A stretch of DNA of 13,939 nt from an uncultured bacterium (GTDB taxonomy: Bacteria > Bacteroidota > Ignavibacteria > Kapaibacteriales > UBA2268). The notes below the pieces were generated by a model. The model searched no databases and was not told the origin of the DNA. It was given only the letters and a program-made list of their open reading frames with translations. This document shows positions 6,043-13,939 of this stretch, piece after piece. The position numbers and the translations under genes are program-made. The stretch spans positions 1-13,939 of the forward strand of contig CALLXS010000027.1 in the NCBI GenBank assembly GCA_937875295.1, given 5' to 3'. How positions within the stretch are numbered: position 1 is the first letter of the stretch; every line of letters starts with the position of its first letter.

Positions 6043-8307
6043 TTATTTTATTTGTTGATGAATAGGTTCTCTACGTTTTACATCTTGATTCGGTTGAGGT
6101 TTAGGTGCATTAGCGTCGTTAGATGGTTTTTTCTCGGGCAATTGAGGTTTAGGGGCATCAATTGGTTGATCATTATTTTCTAATTGATTAGAATTATTAA
6201 TTAAATCTTCATTCGACATTACATCTAAAGTATCATTTATTAATTGTATGGTATCTTGATTAGTCGTAAAACTAAATTTCCTCTGTTTATATGGTAATGC
6301 TTCATTTGCATAAATTTTTGCCATAGTCTTTCCCCAAAGTGGAGCTGCTGCTTCTCCTGCATATCCATATCCACTTGTAAATTTGACTCTCTTATCATCA
6401 AAACCCATCCATATTCCAGCTGTTAATTGAGGAGTAAATCCAACGAACCATGCATCAGCAAAGTCATTTGTAGTACCAGTTTTCCCTGCTGCTTCGCAAT
6501 TAGTGAAGTAGTTTCTGACTCTATGCCCAGTACCCCCGTCAATAGTCCCTCTCATAAATTTAGTAAGATAAATTGCAATTTTTGCTGAAATAGCATCTAT
6601 TCCTACATTTGTTTTCTTTCTTTGATATAAAATATTACCGTATTGATCTTCAATTCTATCAATATAAAATGGCTCTTGGTAGACTCCTTCATTTGCAAAA
6701 GTAGAAAATCCTGAAATCATTTCAAGTGGAACTACATCTCCACCAGCTCCTAACGATAAAGCAGGAACTGCTTGTAAATTTGATTTTACACCCATTCTGC
6801 GTGCTAAATCTATTACTTTAGTTGGTGTAGTATATTCAGTAATTAATCTTGCCGATACAGTATTTACAGATAATTGCAATGCTGATCTTAAAGTCATTGG
6901 ACCACCTCTACTTCCACTTGGAGACCACACTTCTCCAGATGGCAAAGTATAGCTGAACGGACCTGACTCAACGGAAGCATTTGGAGATAAGCCTTGTTCG
7001 ATAGCGGAAGCATATACAAAAGGTTTAAAAGTTGAACCTGGTTGACGTTTTATTTGTGTAACGTGATTTAGTGAATATTTAGCTTCGCTATGCTCACGCA
7101 TAAATTTTGGTGATGCACCTACCATTGCTAAAATTGCACCAGATCTTGAATCAATTACAGATAATCCGACTTGTAAGGTAGTAGCTGCATTCTTAACAGA
7201 ATCTACAAATGCTACATTATTAAATAAATTCCTCTCAATTGTCGGCTTCATCGAAGGTTCAGCTTGAATATACTGTTTTGTGTTTCTTGCAGCTTTAGAG
7301 ATTAATTCATTCAGTAATTTTTGTCTTCTGCCCCAACTCCATGATGAATTAAATACCTTTTGATATTCATTTAAATGTTCTTCTACAGCTTGTAAACAAG
7401 ATTGTTGAATTCTCGAATCTAAAGTAGTATAGATAATTAATCCATCTCTATATAAATCTCTATTATTTAATTTTGTGTCTTCTATTAAATTTTGCCTAAT
7501 CATTTCTACAAAATGAGGAGCAAATAAATTCCTATTTGTTCTATCTTTTGCACTTACAAATTCTATAGGTTCGCTTCGTGCCATAAGTCTTAAATTATTA
7601 GTAATCTTACCATTATCTTCCATTAAATAAAGTACATAATTCCTGCGATTTACTGCTAAATCCATACCTCTCGAACCATTATATTTTTCTGGTCTTTGCA
7701 ATAATCCAACTAAAAAGGCACATTCAGATAATGTCAGATCTTGTGGTGTCTTATTAAAATACACCTGAGCTGCGACTTTTATTCCATAAGCACCTTTTCC
7801 AAAAGACACAGTATTAGCATATAATTCAAGAATTTCTTGTTTTGTGTAATGTCTCTCAATTTGAACTGCAGTAAATGCTTCTTTAACCTTCCTTGAAAGA
7901 GTTTGTTCCATATTAAAATATAATCCACGCGACAATTGTTGTGTGATTGTAGATGCTCCACCGCTAATATTGAATGAGAGAACATTTTTTAAAGCTGCTT
8001 GTACTATTCTTCTTACATTTATTCCCCAATGATTATAAAAGTTCCTATCTTCTACTGAAATTAAAGCATCAATAAAATAATTAGGAATACTATCAAATGG
8101 AAGCCATACTCGTCTCTCAATAAAGTAGTTATCAAGTAATTTCCCATCTGCACTGTAAACTCTTGTAGCAAAATTTTGTTTAGGATTTTCTAATTGCTCA
8201 AGTGACGGCATACCGTCAGAGATTACAACGCTGACATAAATCATTACTAATAAAAATATTAAAAATATTCCGCCTAGTAAATATATTAAAAACTTTTGTG
8301 GAGTCAT
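6043..8307 (-). CDS. Class A penicillin-binding protein (PBP1A-like: glycosyltransferase GT51 plus transpeptidase)
   Basis: A 754-aa bifunctional peptidoglycan synthase anchored by one N-terminal membrane helix (about residues 7-29) with its catalytic domains in the periplasm. The GT51 domain (about 50-225) has EDRNFYNHWG (catalytic E86), GGASTITQQ (116-124), RKVKE (139-143) and KQEILELYANT (156-166). The transpeptidase domain (about 380-660) has S425-T-F-K428 with the acyl-enzyme serine, S490-V-N, and K609-T-G-T. All key residues are present, so both activities are expected. The last 60 or so residues are a Pro/Asn/Gln/Lys-rich, low-complexity tail with PKPQLPEKKP and PKPQPNQD repeats. The gene stands alone between two terminator hairpins. 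No Shine-Dalgarno precedes the ATG; the start is supported by the membrane anchor that follows immediately. Confidence 0.96.
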   Translation of the reverse strand: MTPQKFLIYLLGGIFLIFLLVMIYVSVVISDGMPSLEQLENPKQNFATRVYSADGKLLDNYFIERRVWLPFDSIPNYFIDALISVEDRNFYNHWGINVRRIVQAALKNVLSFNISGGASTITQQLSRGLYFNMEQTLSRKVKEAFTAVQIERHYTKQEILELYANTVSFGKGAYGIKVAAQVYFNKTPQDLTLSECAFLVGLLQRPEKYNGSRGMDLAVNRRNYVLYLMEDNGKITNNLRLMARSEPIEFVSAKDRTNRNLFAPHFVEMIRQNLIEDTKLNNRDLYRDGLIIYTTLDSRIQQSCLQAVEEHLNEYQKVFNSSWSWGRRQKLLNELISKAARNTKQYIQAEPSMKPTIERNLFNNVAFVDSVKNAATTLQVGLSVIDSRSGAILAMVGASPKFMREHSEAKYSLNHVTQIKRQPGSTFKPFVYASAIEQGLSPNASVESGPFSYTLPSGEVWSPSGSRGGPMTLRSALQLSVNTVSARLITEYTTPTKVIDLARRMGVKSNLQAVPALSLGAGGDVVPLEMISGFSTFANEGVYQEPFYIDRIEDQYGNILYQRKKTNVGIDAISAKIAIYLTKFMRGTIDGGTGHRVRNYFTNCEAAGKTGTTNDFADAWFVGFTPQLTAGIWMGFDDKRVKFTSGYGYAGEAAAPLWGKTMAKIYANEALPYKQRKFSFTTNQDTIQLINDTLDVMSNEDLINNSNQLENNDQPIDAPKPQLPEKKPSNDANAPKPQPNQDVKRREPIHQQIK

Positions 8308-8594
8308 TTTATAAACTAATTTTCGATTTTAATATGTTAATTTGTCAATACTATAGAGTAAATAAAAAATGATTTCTTAAAATATTTAATACTCTAATAT
8401 TTGATTTTAATAAAGTTTATTGTAACTATATTAACCTTTATTCGTCTTTATTTTAAATATTAATTATATTTCTACCTAACAAATGAATTCTAAAAAAGCA
8501 ATATTAAAGACATCATTATTTCTATTACTAGTAGATTCAATAGCTTATGCTTTAATTACTAGCATAAAAAATTATATAAAAATATAGAAATATT
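8308..8594. other. Non-coding gap upstream of the PBP gene
   Basis: This very AT-rich stretch holds the start region of the PBP gene (minus strand). A spaced inverted repeat TAGAGTA (8354-8360) / TACTCTA (8390-8396) may be part of its control region, and a TTGACA-like box reads on the minus strand at about 8344-8349, but no convincing -10/-7 element accompanies it. A 34-codon plus-strand ORF at 8483-8587 is listed separately. Nothing resembling a tRNA or a structured RNA was seen. Confidence 0.5.
8483..8587 (+). CDS. Possible 34-aa hydrophobic small protein (doubtful)
   Basis: The ORF starts ATG at 8483 and ends TAG at 8587. It encodes a peptide with a lysine start (MNSKKAILK) and a hydrophobic core (SLFLLLVDSIAYALITSI) that could be a single membrane helix, followed by a basic tail (KNYIKI). 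This charge pattern is like that of real small membrane proteins. However, there is no Shine-Dalgarno, no clear promoter and no homolog I recognise, and AT-rich DNA readily produces such hydrophobic ORFs. It faces the opposite way to both neighbours. Confidence 0.15.
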   Translation: MNSKKAILKTSLFLLLVDSIAYALITSIKNYIKI

Positions 8595-8636
8595 TTTGAT
8601 ACATTACCCTATGTTACCATAGAGTAATATATCAAA
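8595..8636 (-). terminator. Long hairpin terminator of the PLP-lyase gene
   Basis: The 19-nt arms (8595-8613 and 8618-8636) close on a 4-nt loop. On the plus strand two positions are C-A mismatches, but on the minus-strand RNA both become G-U wobbles, giving an unbroken 19-bp stem. The structure therefore belongs to the minus-strand transcript. It lies 9 bp past the stop of the PLP-lyase gene, followed by an interrupted U-rich stretch. Confidence 0.75.
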
Positions 8637-8645
8637 CACATAATT

Positions 8646-9833
8646 TTATTTACATTTAGATAAAGCTTCGTCTAGTGCTTTTATTAATTCATCGCAATTT
8701 TCAATTCCAATAGAAATTCTCACTAAGCCATCAGTAATTTGAGCTTGCTTTCTTAATTCAGGTGACATTGATGAGTGTGTCATCGATGCAGGATGCTGAA
8801 TAAGAGATTCCACACCTCCTAAGCTCACGGCTAATTGAAAAATTTGAATATTATCCATTAATTTTTTACCAGCTTCTATTCCACCTTTCACTTCCATTGC
8901 GATCATATGTCCAAAGCCATTCGATTGCTTCTTAGATAATTCATGTTGTGGATGACTTGCTAATCCTGGATAAGCAACCCATTCCACTTGTGGATGATTT
9001 TCTAAAAATGTTGCTATTTTGAGTGCATTTGCATTTTGAGCTTCGATTCTTAGTTTCAAAGTTTTTAAGCCTCTATGCACTAAAAATGAATTAAATGGAT
9101 CAATCACTCCACCTAAATGATTTAATGTCTTTCGGAATTGTGGATAATCTTCTTTATTTTTTACAACTATAATACCTGCGACAACATCAGCATGTCCATT
9201 TAAAGATTTTGTCATTGAGTGGATAATTATATCAGCTCCAAGTTCAAAAGGTTTTTGGCAAACTGGTCCCATAAATGTATTATCTACTACAAGTTTTGCA
9301 CCAGCCGAATGGGCTAAATTTGCTAATTCCTGTATATCTGAAATTGCCAAAGTAGGATTACCAGGTGATTCAGTGTAAATTACTTTTGTATTTGCTTTTA
9401 TTAATGGTTTTACTTTATTAATATCAGAAGTATCTACCAAATCATATTCTACACCTAATTTTGACAAGAAATTAATTAAATAAGAAGCTGTCGGACCATA
9501 CACAGAATCTGCACAAATAATGTGGTCTCCGCTTACTAGCATTGAATGTAATGCAGTAGTAACAGCAGCCATTCCGCTACCGCAACCTAAAGCTTTATAT
9601 CCACCTTCTAAAATAGCAACGGCATCTTCCATTGCTTCAACAGTTGGATTACGCATTCTAGTGTAAATATATCCGTCATCTTTTCCAAGAAATAGATTTG
9701 CACCGTGTTCTGCATTTTTAAATCTAAATGTAGAAGTTTGGTAAATTGGAGTAACTACAGCTCCATACTGGTCTTCTTTAGTACCAGAGTGGACACATTG
9801 TGTTTCAATAGAATAATTTCTAATATCTTTCAT
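8646..9833 (-). CDS. Cys/Met-metabolism PLP-dependent enzyme (methionine/cystathionine gamma-lyase or synthase family)
   Basis: A 395-aa cytosolic fold-type I PLP enzyme of sulfur amino-acid metabolism. Visible active-site features are Y57 and R59 (YTRMRNPT), the Y112-G113 stacking motif, D184 (VVDNTF) that binds the pyridine nitrogen, and the Schiff-base lysine K209 (HSMTKSLNGHAD). R372 (VRISIG) is expected to bind the substrate carboxylate. By eye the C-terminal half (GGIEAGKKLMDN, AVSLGGVESLIQHPASMTHS) is closest to methionine gamma-lyases. The cysteine that marks those enzymes (YGCT) is proline here (YGPT, P114), so gamma-synthase, gamma-lyase and methionine-lyase activities all remain possible and no symbol is given. 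It lies 60 bp downstream of the OmpA-family gene with no hairpin between, so co-transcription is possible. The ATG has no Shine-Dalgarno. Confidence 0.93.
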   Translation of the reverse strand: MKDIRNYSIETQCVHSGTKEDQYGAVVTPIYQTSTFRFKNAEHGANLFLGKDDGYIYTRMRNPTVEAMEDAVAILEGGYKALGCGSGMAAVTTALHSMLVSGDHIICADSVYGPTASYLINFLSKLGVEYDLVDTSDINKVKPLIKANTKVIYTESPGNPTLAISDIQELANLAHSAGAKLVVDNTFMGPVCQKPFELGADIIIHSMTKSLNGHADVVAGIIVVKNKEDYPQFRKTLNHLGGVIDPFNSFLVHRGLKTLKLRIEAQNANALKIATFLENHPQVEWVAYPGLASHPQHELSKKQSNGFGHMIAMEVKGGIEAGKKLMDNIQIFQLAVSLGGVESLIQHPASMTHSSMSPELRKQAQITDGLVRISIGIENCDELIKALDEALSKCK

Positions 9834-9893
9834 TTAATTTCAACTTTGTTTATTTTAAAATATAAATTTACATAATAATAATTAATAGAAAAT

Positions 9894-12002
9894 TTAATTA
9901 CCATTTCTATCAATTGGCGTCTCAATATTAATTTTTACAGTACGACAATAGAATCTGCCTTCTGGAAGTGAATTATCATAGAGCAATTCTGCCTCACCAA
10001 TCCCATAAATATCAGCATTTTTGATTTTTATTCTTTTAGCAAATTCATTCGCTCTTGCGGTAGAAATTCTTTTATTAATTTCTTCTTTACCCATACTATC
10101 GGTATAACCAATTATAGTAACTTTTGATTTATCTGTAATTCTATTTTTTACAAAATCAGCAGTATTTTTATGTTCAGTTCCTAATTTTGACTTTCCATAG
10201 TCAAATAATATCAAACTATAATATTCAAATTCTTTATCTGATATTCCTTCCACTCTTTTTTTGTCAATAGTGAGTTGATCCACTTGGATATCTTTGGTTG
10301 AAGTAGAAACTTCATTTCCTAATTTATCCATCACTACTAAATTGTATGTTAATTTTCCTCTTTTCGTTGGGTTTGTTTTTGATTTATCATCAATAAGCCA
10401 TTCTAAACTCTCCGGAATAACATCACTACCTTCAAATGACTTAATAATACTACCATTTTGTAAAATATTTAAATGCCATTTATTTATGCCAACATCTGTG
10501 TTAGCTTTAGGATGAAAAACAATTGTAGTTTTTGGAATTTTTCTCAAAGTATCAATTGTCAATACTGGTTCGGTTAATCTATTATCATCTGATGTAATTT
10601 CTACTCTTCTATTTTCTTCGTTTCCACCGATTTCATCTTTATTCGAAGGTTGGTTAGGCAAATTTAATGCTTTTAACTTTATTCTACTTTCATCAACACC
10701 CCAAATATTTACAAAGTAATCTTTCACTTTTTCAGCTCTTTGCATAGATAATTCTTTATTGTTCTTTTCTGCTCCTTCATTAGAATTAGTACCTGTAAGA
10801 GTAATTGTAGCATCTGGATATTTTTGCAATCTTTTCCCAAAAATATTAAGCATATAATAATAAGTCGGAATAACATCCATATCTTTAAGATCAAATTCAT
10901 CAAAATTTTGAGCTTGGTCTTTGTTGATTATAAAATATCTACTAGGTATTTCAGCACTTAAAGAATCAAAGAAAACATAATTCAATAAAGGTCTCATATT
11001 TAAAGATATAAAATCCTCTATTTTTAATGCTACATTATCTACTTGTCTTCCCAAAGAGTCAAGTTGTATCATTTCTACACTTGCTGCTAATGCAGGTGGC
11101 TCTATAGGTAAAGGATAATCAGGTAATGGCGGTGCAACTGGTGCAGCAGGTGGCGGCGGAGGAGGAGGAGGTGCTTGATATTTTAGTGCAATTCCACCAC
11201 GCAAAAAATGAGCTGACCAATTTAGATCTTTTACAATTTTAGTAAATCCATAAGTATAATATATTTCTGGAGAAATCCAAAATGTCTTTTTACGAGTAAT
11301 TGGGAAATCATAATATAAACCAATACTGCCATATACTTGTAACTTATTAATATCTTGAATCTTTCCTGTATAGTAATTTCGATAATTTAAACCTGTTTCT
11401 TCAAAATAGATATTATTTCCCAAAGGTTGAGTAATACGTTCAATTTGTGTAAATTTGTTATGAACGAAGTAACCTAATTTTACACCAGCAGTAACGAATA
11501 AATTTTCCCAAATTCTATAGCTTGGCATAATTGATAAATCTATTAATGCCATTTTTGCTTCTAATTTATGCTCAATATTCCCATCAAATGATTCACCATT
11601 AATAATAAATGTAGGTTGATTTACCTTATGCAAAATATTAGATTGATTAAATCCTGCTCTGAAATTAATTTGGAATTTATTTGACAAAGGTAATTCAAAT
11701 AATCCACCAGCTGAAAATCCCGGTGAAATTGCATTACCATAATTTGCACAACAGCTATATGTACCTGGTAAATATTTAAAATCAGCATTAAGTAAATTTA
11801 ATCCATAATTGAAATATAATCCCCATTTTGATTTTAAGGAATCATCATCAAAATCTATATTCGTTTTGTATAGCGAAAATTCATTAGACGCTTCAACTGA
11901 AGTGTTTTCATTATTTGATTGTGAGAAACTAAAATTTGAATTAAATAAAATTATAAAAATAATTATGAATCTTTTTGATTTATTTTTTAATGGAGATACC
12001 AT
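9894..12002 (-). CDS. OmpA-family outer-membrane protein: beta-barrel, poly-Pro linker, two OmpA-C-like domains
   Basis: A 702-aa envelope protein. A signal peptide occupies about residues 1-27 (IIIFIILF core, cleavage near SFS/Q). Residues about 58-275 alternate aromatic and polar residues like an outer-membrane beta-barrel and end in ALKYQ. An eight-proline run (278-285) and Pro/Ala linker reach to about 303. Two OmpA-C-like domains follow. The first (about 330-470) has LSMQRAEKV, but its peptidoglycan-binding Asp is N406 (GTNSNEG). The second (about 592-695) keeps D635 (YTDSMG), N643 and R650 (ISTARA) and should bind diaminopimelate peptidoglycan. A roughly 110-residue beta-rich spacer (about 480-590) lies between them. 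The protein probably ties the outer membrane to the cell wall. The gene heads a possible unit with the PLP lyase. CAGG about 10 bases upstream is the only ribosome-site hint. Confidence 0.88.
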   Translation of the reverse strand: MVSPLKNKSKRFIIIFIILFNSNFSFSQSNNENTSVEASNEFSLYKTNIDFDDDSLKSKWGLYFNYGLNLLNADFKYLPGTYSCCANYGNAISPGFSAGGLFELPLSNKFQINFRAGFNQSNILHKVNQPTFIINGESFDGNIEHKLEAKMALIDLSIMPSYRIWENLFVTAGVKLGYFVHNKFTQIERITQPLGNNIYFEETGLNYRNYYTGKIQDINKLQVYGSIGLYYDFPITRKKTFWISPEIYYTYGFTKIVKDLNWSAHFLRGGIALKYQAPPPPPPPPAAPVAPPLPDYPLPIEPPALAASVEMIQLDSLGRQVDNVALKIEDFISLNMRPLLNYVFFDSLSAEIPSRYFIINKDQAQNFDEFDLKDMDVIPTYYYMLNIFGKRLQKYPDATITLTGTNSNEGAEKNNKELSMQRAEKVKDYFVNIWGVDESRIKLKALNLPNQPSNKDEIGGNEENRRVEITSDDNRLTEPVLTIDTLRKIPKTTIVFHPKANTDVGINKWHLNILQNGSIIKSFEGSDVIPESLEWLIDDKSKTNPTKRGKLTYNLVVMDKLGNEVSTSTKDIQVDQLTIDKKRVEGISDKEFEYYSLILFDYGKSKLGTEHKNTADFVKNRITDKSKVTIIGYTDSMGKEEINKRISTARANEFAKRIKIKNADIYGIGEAELLYDNSLPEGRFYCRTVKINIETPIDRNGN

Positions 12003-12155
12003 TTAATTTACCTGTTGATAGTGATTTTAATTATATGAATAATGTTTAAAATTATAATAATAAATCTAATAGCTATTATATTAAAGTAATAGATTTCAAA
12101 TTTAAAAAAAATATAAGACTTAATAACTATTTTTTTCTATTTTAGAACTTTATTA

Positions 12156-12809
12156 TTATACACCTTTTACGTTTTCGCCCCAAATTATTTTATGCAATTG
12201 TACTTGAAACCTCACATTTAAATTGTTATCTAAAATGTATTTTACTACATCTTTTGGATGAATTGTATTGCCTACTGGTGATATTATTATTTCATTGCAT
12301 AAATCACTTAAATTATATTCTGAAATTTTAGATTTTGTAAATTCTAAATCTCTTTGTGAAGCAACTACAAATTTAATCTCATCATTTTTATTTATAAAAT
12401 TCAAATTTGATAATAAAAATGAATCTTCTTCACAACTTTCTGGACATTTAATATCAATTATTTTAATTATTCTTTTGTCTAAAGTTGAGAAATCAATACT
12501 TCCATTTGTCTCAATTGCAATGGTATAATTTTCATTACATAGATTATTCAAAAAATTAGGCAATTCGGGACTTAAAAGAGGTTCGCCACCAGTAAATTCT
12601 ATAAAATTACATTTATATCTTTTAATTTCATTTTCTAATTCATTCTCAGTCAAAATATATGAATATTTATCCATTTTTTGAGCATAAATTGTATCACACC
12701 AAGAACATCTTAAATTGCATCCTTGCAATCGAACAAATAAACAAGGTTTTCCAATTCTTGAGCCTTCGCCCTGAATGCTATAAAAAATCTCATTAATTTT
12801 AAAACTCAT
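12156..12809 (-). CDS. queE: 7-carboxy-7-deazaguanine synthase (radical SAM)
   Basis: A 217-aa radical SAM enzyme that converts 6-carboxy-tetrahydropterin to 7-carboxy-7-deazaguanine, a step toward preQ0 and queuosine in tRNA. Markers are FYSIQGEG (9-16), the 4Fe-4S cysteines C31, C35 and C38 in GCNLRCSWCDT, EFTGGEP (71-77, SAM binding), the ETNGS strand, DIKCPES, and the family's C-terminal QVQLHKIIWG. Length and motif order are normal for QueE. No queC, queD or queF lies in the window. It follows the ABC-F gene by 24 bp on the same strand, so the two are probably co-transcribed. No Shine-Dalgarno is seen. The downstream 153 bp before the OmpA gene show no clear terminator. Confidence 0.95.
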   Translation of the reverse strand: MSFKINEIFYSIQGEGSRIGKPCLFVRLQGCNLRCSWCDTIYAQKMDKYSYILTENELENEIKRYKCNFIEFTGGEPLLSPELPNFLNNLCNENYTIAIETNGSIDFSTLDKRIIKIIDIKCPESCEEDSFLLSNLNFINKNDEIKFVVASQRDLEFTKSKISEYNLSDLCNEIIISPVGNTIHPKDVVKYILDNNLNVRFQVQLHKIIWGENVKGV

Positions 12810-12833
12810 TGTTTGAACTTAACTTAATTCTAT

Positions 12834-13939
12834 TTATTCGCTAATCAGTTTCTTAAATTTCATTCTATGAGGTGTAATATCGCCTATTCTTTTCTTTCTA
12901 TTTTCAATATATTCGCTATATGATCCATCAAAGAAATATACCTGCGAATCTCCTTCAAATGCCAATATATGTGTAGCAATTCTATCGAGGAACCATCTAT
13001 CGTGAGTAACGACTACTGCACACCCTGCAAAAGATTCAAGTCCTTCTTCAAGCGCTCTAAGTGTATTTACATCAATATCATTTGTCGGCTCATCTAATAA
13101 TAAAACATTAGCATTTGCTTTAAGAGTCAAAGCTAAATGTAATCTATTCCTCTCTCCACCAGATAAAATACCACATTTTTTCTGCTGATCTGGTCCTGAG
13201 AAATTGAATTTCGACACATAAGCTCTAGAATTCATATTTCTATTATCAAGTACTATATTATCAAGTCCACCAGAAATACATTCCCAAACATTTTTTTCAG
13301 GGTCAATATCTTTGTGAGTCTGGTCAGCATACCCTATTGACACTGTTTCACCTATTTTAATCTCTCCGGAGTCTGGTTTTTCTTGCCCCATAATTATTCT
13401 AAATAATGTGGTTTTACCAGCGCCATTAGGTCCTATAATTCCGACGATTCCAGCAGGTGGTAATGAAAAGTTTAGATTCTCAAATAAAAGTCTATCCCCA
13501 TAAGATTTAGATAAATTTATCGCTTCAATTACATTATTCCCTAATCTTGGTCCATTTGGAATAAATAATTCAAGTTTCTCTTCTTTTTGCTTTTGGTCTT
13601 GATTCAATAATTGTTCATATGAACTTAAACGAGCTTTAGCTTTTGTATGTCTTCCCTTAGGAGACATTCTTACCCATTCTAATTCTCGTTCAAGTGTTTT
13701 TTGTCTTTTTGATTCGCTTTTGCTTTCTTGTTCTAATCTTTTAGCTTTTTGCTCTAACCAGCTTGAATAATTTCCTTTCCATGGAATGCCTTCGCCCCTA
13801 TCCAATTCCAAAATCCAACCTGCTACATTATCGAGGAAATATCTATCGTGAGTGATTGCAATTACAGTACCCTTGTATTGTTGCAAAAATTGCTCAAGCC
13901 ATTGCACTGATTCTGCATCTAAATGGTTTGTAGGCTCAT
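12834..13939 (-). CDS. ettA: ABC-F ATPase, energy-dependent translational throttle EttA (partial, 5' end outside window)
   Basis: About 367 C-terminal residues are visible. EttA binds the ribosomal E site and gates translation according to ATP/ADP state. Reading in from the right edge, the frame is open and gives EPTNHLDAESV, the Walker B/D-loop of the first ATPase domain, then THDRYFLDNVAG. The gene therefore continues beyond 13939, and the GTG at 13907 is an internal valine, not a start. Next come the GNYSSWLEQK segment and the P-site-tRNA-interaction region (TLERELEWVRMSPKGRHTKA). The second ATPase domain follows, with Walker A GPNGAGKTT, signature LSGGERNRLHLA, Walker B VLLLDEPTNDID and THDRWFLDRIATHIL. 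The C-terminus (TPHRMKFKKL) matches the EttA ending. About 555 residues would be usual, so roughly 190 are missing at the edge. It lies 24 bp ahead of queE. Confidence 0.93.
   Translation of the reverse strand, partial: EPTNHLDAESVQWLEQFLQQYKGTVIAITHDRYFLDNVAGWILELDRGEGIPWKGNYSSWLEQKAKRLEQESKSESKRQKTLERELEWVRMSPKGRHTKAKARLSSYEQLLNQDQKQKEEKLELFIPNGPRLGNNVIEAINLSKSYGDRLLFENLNFSLPPAGIVGIIGPNGAGKTTLFRIIMGQEKPDSGEIKIGETVSIGYADQTHKDIDPEKNVWECISGGLDNIVLDNRNMNSRAYVSKFNFSGPDQQKKCGILSGGERNRLHLALTLKANANVLLLDEPTNDIDVNTLRALEEGLESFAGCAVVVTHDRWFLDRIATHILAFEGDSQVYFFDGSYSEYIENRKKRIGDITPHRMKFKKLISE

Noticed and set aside
5887..8609. A 15-nt exact repeat (ATTTTTGATACATTA) shared by the hsp20 upstream region and the hairpin arm at 8593.
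   Set aside because: In about 14 kb of strongly AT-rich DNA, roughly one such match is expected by chance, and the contexts differ.
11150..11172. GGC/GGA-rich tract looking like a GC-rich island or simple repeat.
   Set aside because: It simply encodes the eight-proline linker of the OmpA-family protein on the minus strand.
12067..12104. TAATAGCTATTA palindrome and a TAAATTTG -7-like element upstream of the OmpA-family gene.
   Set aside because: Short and almost purely A/T, with no matching -33 box; too weak to call a promoter or operator.
1..13939. Search for CRISPR arrays, tRNAs, rRNA, insertion sequences, phage genes, toxin-antitoxin or defence islands.
   Set aside because: No repeat-spacer arrays, cloverleaf-like segments, transposase or integrase motifs were seen; intergenic regions are short and AT-rich.

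Overview
The window is AT-rich, gene-dense bacterial DNA with ten protein genes recognised with confidence. It looks like a member of the Bacteroidota/Chlorobiota/Ignavibacteriota/Kapabacteria assemblage. Three observations point there: a secreted protein ending in a type IX secretion (T9SS) sorting domain, a promoter matching the Bacteroidota TTTG/TAnnTTTG pattern ahead of a ribosomal-protein operon, and several genes with no Shine-Dalgarno sequence. I cannot fix the phylum further from the sequence alone. No phage, IS, CRISPR, tRNA or rRNA was seen, and I find no obviously new multi-gene system.

Left part, plus strand (1-2700): a RelA/SpoT-type protein has an intact ppGpp hydrolase (HD) domain and a visibly degenerate synthetase domain. 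It is followed by a three-gene translation operon: a 58-aa basic protein, bL31 (rpmE) and bS18 (rpsR). The operon has its own promoter and a hairpin terminator. A second, bidirectional-looking hairpin separates it from the convergent gene to the right.

Middle, minus strand (2811-8307): a secreted CAP/SCP-domain protein with two FN3-like modules and a T9SS C-terminal domain; two tandem small heat-shock proteins (Hsp20) with their own terminator and an upstream region rich in inverted repeats; and a class A penicillin-binding protein closed by a strong intrinsic terminator.

Right part, minus strand (8646-13939): a Cys/Met-metabolism PLP lyase lies 60 bp downstream of a large OmpA-family outer-membrane protein. 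Further right, queE (7-deazaguanine biosynthesis, queuosine precursor) follows a partial EttA-type ABC-F ATPase that runs off the window edge.

Functionally these are mostly housekeeping genes: translation and its stress control (Rel homolog, bL31, bS18, EttA, QueE), cell envelope (PBP1A, OmpA-like, T9SS cargo), proteostasis (Hsp20 pair) and sulfur amino-acid metabolism. The items most worth a second look are the hydrolase-only Rel architecture, the 58-aa candidate ribosome-associated protein, the Shine-Dalgarno-led bS18 gene, and the stacked palindromes upstream of the hsp20 genes.
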